From: SAR116 cluster bacterium
GTDB lineage: Bacteria > Pseudomonadota > Alphaproteobacteria > Puniceispirillales > UBA1172
Length of the DNA stretch: 8,187 nucleotides
Reading direction: 5' to 3'
NCBI GenBank assembly: GCA_002691725.1
Contig: NZIT01000021.1
Span: forward strand, 1-8,187
In this document: in pieces, positions 5,121 through 8,187 of the stretch
Position numbering within the stretch: the first letter of the stretch is position 1
Layout of the letters: each line of letters begins with the position of its first letter
The notes under the pieces: model-generated
What the model saw: only the letters and a program-made list of their open reading frames with translations
Database searches by the model: none
Told to the model about the DNA's origin: nothing
Translations under genes and position numbers: made by a program

Positions 5121-5871
5121 CCCCGCTCCTTATGAATTGAGTCGATCCCGGATCGAAAACTTCGTACGTTGTCCTGCTTGTTTTCATCTCCAGCAAGTAA
5201 AAGCCGTCCCGTTTCCGGGAATCCCGGGATTCAACATCAACGAAGCTACGGACATTTTGTTGAAGCGTGACTTCGATAAATACAGAGGCTCTCAGACCTC
5301 ACATCCGTTCCTTCAGGAGATCGGCATGGGGCACTTAGTACCCTACCAGCACGATGACTTCGAGAAGTGGACACAGAGCCTCCATTTCGGTGCCGAGGGA
5401 CGGATGAACACTGTGCACAAGGAGAGCAATATCAAACTTGGTGGCGGACTCGATGATATCTGGCTCAACACCGAAACAGGGAAGCTTCATATCGTCGATT
5501 ACAAGAGCACCTCACAGAAAACTGAAGGCAAACAGATCACGCTTGATGATCAGTGGAAGGCTGGATACAAACGCCAGATGGATATGTACGTTTGGGTGAT
5601 GCGGCACAAAGGATTCGATGTGAGTTCTACTGGGTACTTTCTATACTGCGATGGTGACCGCTTTGGTGACTACGAATTTCTTAATACGGAAGACGCCGTG
5701 ATGCACTTTAAGATGAGCCTCATCCCCTACGAGGTGTCTACAGACTGGATTGAGCCCACACTGATGAATATCAGGAAATGTTTGACTGAAGATCAGACGC
5801 CAGAGCATTCTGACTCGTGTGAATTTGGGATATTTTTACGCTCTCTCGGCTCTATTAAGGAGAAAACATGA
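5083..5871 (+). CDS. PD-(D/E)XK nuclease, RecB/Cas4-like
   Basis: This 262-residue protein belongs to the stand-alone PD-(D/E)XK nuclease group related to RecB and Cas4. The N-terminal signature PYELSRSRIENFVRCPACF (residues 16-34, C30 and C33) matches the usual LSRSKI..F..CPRCF opening of this group. The catalytic core shows GGLDDIW (D124/D125), IVDYKSTS (D139, K141) and the QMDMYVW helix (Q165, Y169) of RecB-type nucleases. The C terminus has SDSCEFGIF where relatives usually have a DC-x-x-C pair: one cysteine is glycine, so an iron-sulfur cluster, if present in relatives, may be lost or altered. ATG 5083 has AAGGA eight bases upstream. It leads a plus-strand set and overlaps the next gene by ATGA. 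It is divergent from the GIY-YIG set. DNA cleavage is well supported by motifs; the target is unknown. Confidence 0.92.
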   Translation: MAARHRSTFDPNNPAPYELSRSRIENFVRCPACFHLQQVKAVPFPGIPGFNINEATDILLKRDFDKYRGSQTSHPFLQEIGMGHLVPYQHDDFEKWTQSLHFGAEGRMNTVHKESNIKLGGGLDDIWLNTETGKLHIVDYKSTSQKTEGKQITLDDQWKAGYKRQMDMYVWVMRHKGFDVSSTGYFLYCDGDRFGDYEFLNTEDAVMHFKMSLIPYEVSTDWIEPTLMNIRKCLTEDQTPEHSDSCEFGIFLRSLGSIKEKT

Positions 5872-6290
5872 TGAACACTCTCAACTTAATGCATGTGGAC
5901 TCGATGGAAATGGAGGAATTCAGGGACATTATTGCTGACAATGCAGTATCAGATTCCGGCCCATTGGCTTCCGGTACATCTAAGCAGTTCGGCAATGACT
6001 GCAGCATAGAGGCCATCGAGCACAAAATGCTAGAGCCATTAAAAATGGAGTCAGACTATCTGCTCCATACTCAAGCAGAGTTGAATATCAAGATTCAAAT
6101 TATCTGGGAAATCGAAGATGAGGAGTATATGCACCTGAGCAATTGCTACTCTCCGATTGAGATGTATTTCGAAGATAACGGAGACGGTCCTTTCGATGAC
6201 GGTCCCAATTTCGACCCGCGAGATAATTCGAATTGGGAGGAGTGGCTCGTTGATTTTGGAATCAATGAAGACCCCTATGAAAATGAATGA
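5868..6290 (+). CDS. highly acidic 140-residue protein coupled to the nuclease
   Basis: This starts at ATG 5868 (or the adjacent ATG 5871), overlapping the nuclease TGA in an ATGATGA arrangement. AAGGAG lies at 5857-5862, so translation is probably coupled. About a quarter of residues are Asp or Glu (34 of 140 by my count) against six Lys/Arg. The last 40 residues (FEDNGDGPFDDGP...WEEWLVDFGINEDPYENE) are especially acidic. The central part (LNIKIQIIWEIEDEEYMHLS) suggests beta strands. No family is recognised. The charge and tight coupling would fit a DNA-mimic or an inhibitor/partner of the nuclease, a role known for unrelated acidic anti-nuclease proteins, but here it is only inference. It is followed after 31 bases by the 187-residue gene. 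Confidence 0.75.
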   Translation: MMNTLNLMHVDSMEMEEFRDIIADNAVSDSGPLASGTSKQFGNDCSIEAIEHKMLEPLKMESDYLLHTQAELNIKIQIIWEIEDEEYMHLSNCYSPIEMYFEDNGDGPFDDGPNFDPRDNSNWEEWLVDFGINEDPYENE

Positions 6291-6321
6291 CTGTCAACAT
6301 GCGTAAAGCGAAGTAATCAAT

Positions 6322-6885
6322 ATGACAACAGATCAACCTGCATACCGATACCAGTTAGTTATGGATAAATCTTCATCTGAAGCACTCTCAATCCAAAACT
6401 GGGAATCAGACAAACCCGTCGGCAAATACATTCCAACTAATCTTGATTGCCAAATTTACTTTGTGGACGACGAAACTTGCATGATTGATGCGACTGAGGC
6501 CGAAATCATAGAACTTATGAAGACGTTGATTAAATCCTTGTCGACAGTTCCCTCCTATTTTGGAGCATATCTCGAGGATGAGGGAATTAGGTGGAACGGA
6601 GCAGGTTTCGATACGATTGCGCTTAACTTGGCCGCCCACAATAAAATCACCGGTGCCCTCACGTCATTAATCTCATCTACAGTGGTTTATAACGAACATA
6701 AATCAAACGAGTGGGACAAGATTGAACCGTATGAGTTCGGAGATGCTCAATTTGATCTCGGCGTAGCTTTAATTCGTAACATAATGATTAACTTTATCCG
6801 GAACGGAATGAATGATGCGGTTGAGGTGCATTACCTCATACAACTTGGAATAGAAGTCGATCATAAGCAAAATTCAATTAAGTAA
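6322..6885 (+). CDS. hypothetical 187-residue protein, third gene of the plus-strand set
   Basis: No family is recognised. The N-terminal part (about 8-55: YRYQLVMDK...LDCQIYFVDDETCMID) looks beta-rich. The rest looks alpha-helical, with ATEAEIIELMKTLIKSL (57-73), a glycine/tryptophan turn GIRWNGAGFDTIALNLA (88-104) and a helix at 140-162 (GDAQFDLGVALIRNIMINFIR). There is no signal peptide and no convincing membrane helix. It is mildly acidic. The ribosome site before ATG 6322 is weak (AGCGAAG). It lies 31 bases after the acidic gene and is the last gene before the tRNA-proximal boundary. I see no standard terminator after it. Its function is presumably tied to the nuclease and acidic protein, as inferred from shared strand and spacing. 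Confidence 0.75.
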   Translation: MTTDQPAYRYQLVMDKSSSEALSIQNWESDKPVGKYIPTNLDCQIYFVDDETCMIDATEAEIIELMKTLIKSLSTVPSYFGAYLEDEGIRWNGAGFDTIALNLAAHNKITGALTSLISSTVVYNEHKSNEWDKIEPYEFGDAQFDLGVALIRNIMINFIRNGMNDAVEVHYLIQLGIEVDHKQNSIK

Positions 6886-7093
6886 TAGTCAGTCGAAGTC
6901 GAAGTCTCTCAACCCAAAATCCGGAAAAAATAAAATCGCTGACAGGGTCGCGTATGGATCTAGGGGGTACCGGGGATGGCCCTTGCATGGGGATGGGATG
7001 GAGGAATATTTCTTTGAACGAAATCCCATACAAACTCCATACAAGTCGGGGCCTTATGCGAGTAAAATACTGATTTAATTGTATTTATCTTGG
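6886..7093. other. non-coding island end with G-rich tract
   Basis: No gene is seen. It has a short tandem GTCGAA near 6896-6907. From 6963 to 6997 the plus strand has four G-runs of three or more (GGGGG, GGGG, GGGG, GGG) with loops of 4, 13 and 2, which could form a G-quadruplex. The right arm repeat follows at 7026-7044. No intrinsic terminator for either the plus operon or the gltX/tRNA transcript is evident. Confidence 0.45.
7026..7044 (+). repeat. probable integrase arm-binding site (right)
   Basis: CCATACAAACTCCATACAA is a perfect 19-base match to 1025-1043, in the same orientation, and lies 49 bases inside the tRNA-proximal boundary. A few bases on, CCTTATGCGAG echoes CCTTATGACGAG at the integrase start (1047-1058) with one base missing, so the similarity may extend beyond the repeat. 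Confidence 0.65.
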
Positions 7094-7094
7094 A

Positions 7095-7170
<76 letters not shown>

Positions 7171-7190
7171 ATTTCAAGAGGATGCGAAGG

Positions 7191-8187
7191 TTAGTTCGCA
7201 TCCATTTCCGTGTCAATGGATCTCAGTGCTTCTTGATAGCTTTTTTCAAGACGCTTCGCCCCTTTCTTGGAAACCCCGCCAATGACATCGAGGCCAGAAC
7301 GGACACGAGCACGCGTGCGTTCAGGACCGAGGAGTACGGCAAGATCGAATGCACTGATGGCTTGACGCGCTCCACTGAGTAACACAAATACCAGAGGCAT
7401 GACGTCTTTTAATGGCAGCCCCACTGCCTTCGCTACCCATCGGATTTCCTGCTCAATCACCTGACGATTCCAGGACCCGCAAGACTCAAAACGCCACACC
7501 AGGAATTGCAATACGTGAGCGAGAACATCGTGCTCGAGACCCAAAGCACCCAAGGCGTCTTCCGACAGAGATACATCTTTCGCCCAAAGTGGCTGGAGCC
7601 ATTGGCCCGCCTCGGAAAATACATCAATGCGAGATTTTAAATGCGGCAAGACCGACACAAAGAATGGCTCCGAACACATCCATTCCATTAAACGTTGTTG
7701 GTATAGCTCATCGGTGAGTGAGTGTTTCAGCCACTGACCATTCAGCCAAGTCAACTTATCAACATCAAAAATTGGCCCACCAAGGGACACACGATCGATG
7801 TCAAACGCACTCACCATTTCAGCCAAATCAAATTGCTCACGTTCATCCGGCATCGACCAACCCATTCGACCAAGATAATTGAGCAACGCCTCCGGCAAAA
7901 ATCCTTGATCACGGTAATACAAAATCGATGTTGGATTCTTGCGCTTACTGAGCTTGGATTGATCTGGATTCCTGAGTAAGGGCAGATGGCACAACTCCGG
8001 CATCTCCCAGCCGAAATACTGATACAACAATTGGTGTTTTGGTGCTGACGGAATCCACTCCTCACCCCGAATGACATGGGTAATCCCCATCAAATGGTCA
8101 TCAACAACGTTAGCCAAGTGATAAGTCGGAAGCCCATCGGCTTTCATCAAAATCTGCATATCGACTTGCGCCCACGGAATCTGAATC
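7191..8187 (-). CDS. gltX: glutamyl-tRNA synthetase (partial, 5' end outside window)
   Basis: This encodes the C-terminal 331 residues of GltX, which charges tRNA-Glu with glutamate using ATP in the cytoplasm. Recognisable blocks are IPWAQVDMQILMKADGLPTY, DDHLMGITHVIRGEEW, the KLSKR loop (7941-7955, the KMSKS equivalent that handles ATP), EALLNYLGRMGWSMPDERE and SLGGPIFDVDKLTWLNGQW. All match Pseudomonas-type GltX more closely than the E. coli enzyme. The anticodon-binding helical region follows, and the frame ends at TAA 7191-7193. The first roughly 180 residues, with the HIGH motif, lie beyond base 8187. Strand and spacing suggest one transcript with tRNA-Ala. It is a chromosomal housekeeping gene outside the island. 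Confidence 0.98.
   Translation of the reverse strand, partial: IQIPWAQVDMQILMKADGLPTYHLANVVDDHLMGITHVIRGEEWIPSAPKHQLLYQYFGWEMPELCHLPLLRNPDQSKLSKRKNPTSILYYRDQGFLPEALLNYLGRMGWSMPDEREQFDLAEMVSAFDIDRVSLGGPIFDVDKLTWLNGQWLKHSLTDELYQQRLMEWMCSEPFFVSVLPHLKSRIDVFSEAGQWLQPLWAKDVSLSEDALGALGLEHDVLAHVLQFLVWRFESCGSWNRQVIEQEIRWVAKAVGLPLKDVMPLVFVLLSGARQAISAFDLAVLLGPERTRARVRSGLDVIGGVSKKGAKRLEKSYQEALRSIDTEMDAN

Noticed and set aside
5142..5156. Near-perfect palindrome TCGATCC-C-GGATCGA upstream of the minus TTG at 5120
   Set aside because: It could be an operator for the antisense frame, but it falls in the conserved SRSRIEN coding motif of the nuclease and has no second copy.
5219..5232. Perfect 14-base palindrome GAATCCCGGGATTC
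   Set aside because: It lies inside the nuclease coding sequence and encodes a plausible PGIPGFN stretch. With no repeat or promoter context it is best treated as coincidence.
7412..8077. Frames opposite or out of phase with gltX (101, 85 and 88 residues)
   Set aside because: They are shadows of a clearly recognised gltX coding sequence.

Overview
The window comes from a bacterial chromosome, most likely a marine-type gammaproteobacterium. The strongest evidence is the partial gltX at the right end: its product follows the Pseudomonas-type glutamyl-tRNA synthetase almost block for block, including the KLSKR form of the KMSKS loop. It is followed directly by tRNA-Ala(GGC), an arrangement I recall from pseudomonads. 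At the left end is the start of a YadG-like ABC transporter ATPase. Species cannot be named from the sequence.

Layout. (1) Chromosomal left flank, 1-940: the ABC ATPase start (minus strand, cut by the window edge), a 65-residue two-helix membrane protein (minus), then about 210 bases with no gene. (2) A compact genomic island, 941-7111, about 6.15 kb. It is bounded by an 18-base perfect direct repeat that copies the 3' end of tRNA-Ala(GGC). A second, 19-base repeat lies 50-66 bases inside each boundary, placed as recombinase arm sites would be. (3) Chromosomal right flank, 7095-8187: the intact tRNA-Ala, then gltX, both minus strand. Without the island, gltX, tRNA-Ala, the membrane protein and the ABC gene would all read in the same direction.

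Inside the island, a tyrosine-recombinase integrase (plus) sits at the tRNA-distal end, its promoter region overlapping one arm repeat. It is followed by about 515 bases without a solid gene but rich in inverted repeats, holding a clear minus-strand terminator and perhaps a tiny plus-strand transcription unit. The cargo is two divergent gene sets. The minus set is two or three tiny open frames in tight translational contact, then a GIY-YIG nuclease-domain protein, then a 274-residue protein with an FEHVLP motif. The plus set is a PD-(D/E)XK (RecB/Cas4-like) nuclease, a very acidic 140-residue protein coupled to it by an ATGA overlap, and a 187-residue unknown.

The island therefore carries two different nuclease folds, each with unrecognised partners, and no recognisable replication, conjugation or virion genes. 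That fits a small integrase-mobilised island whose cargo could act on foreign DNA (defence or inter-element competition). The function is inferred from context; nothing in the sequence proves it.
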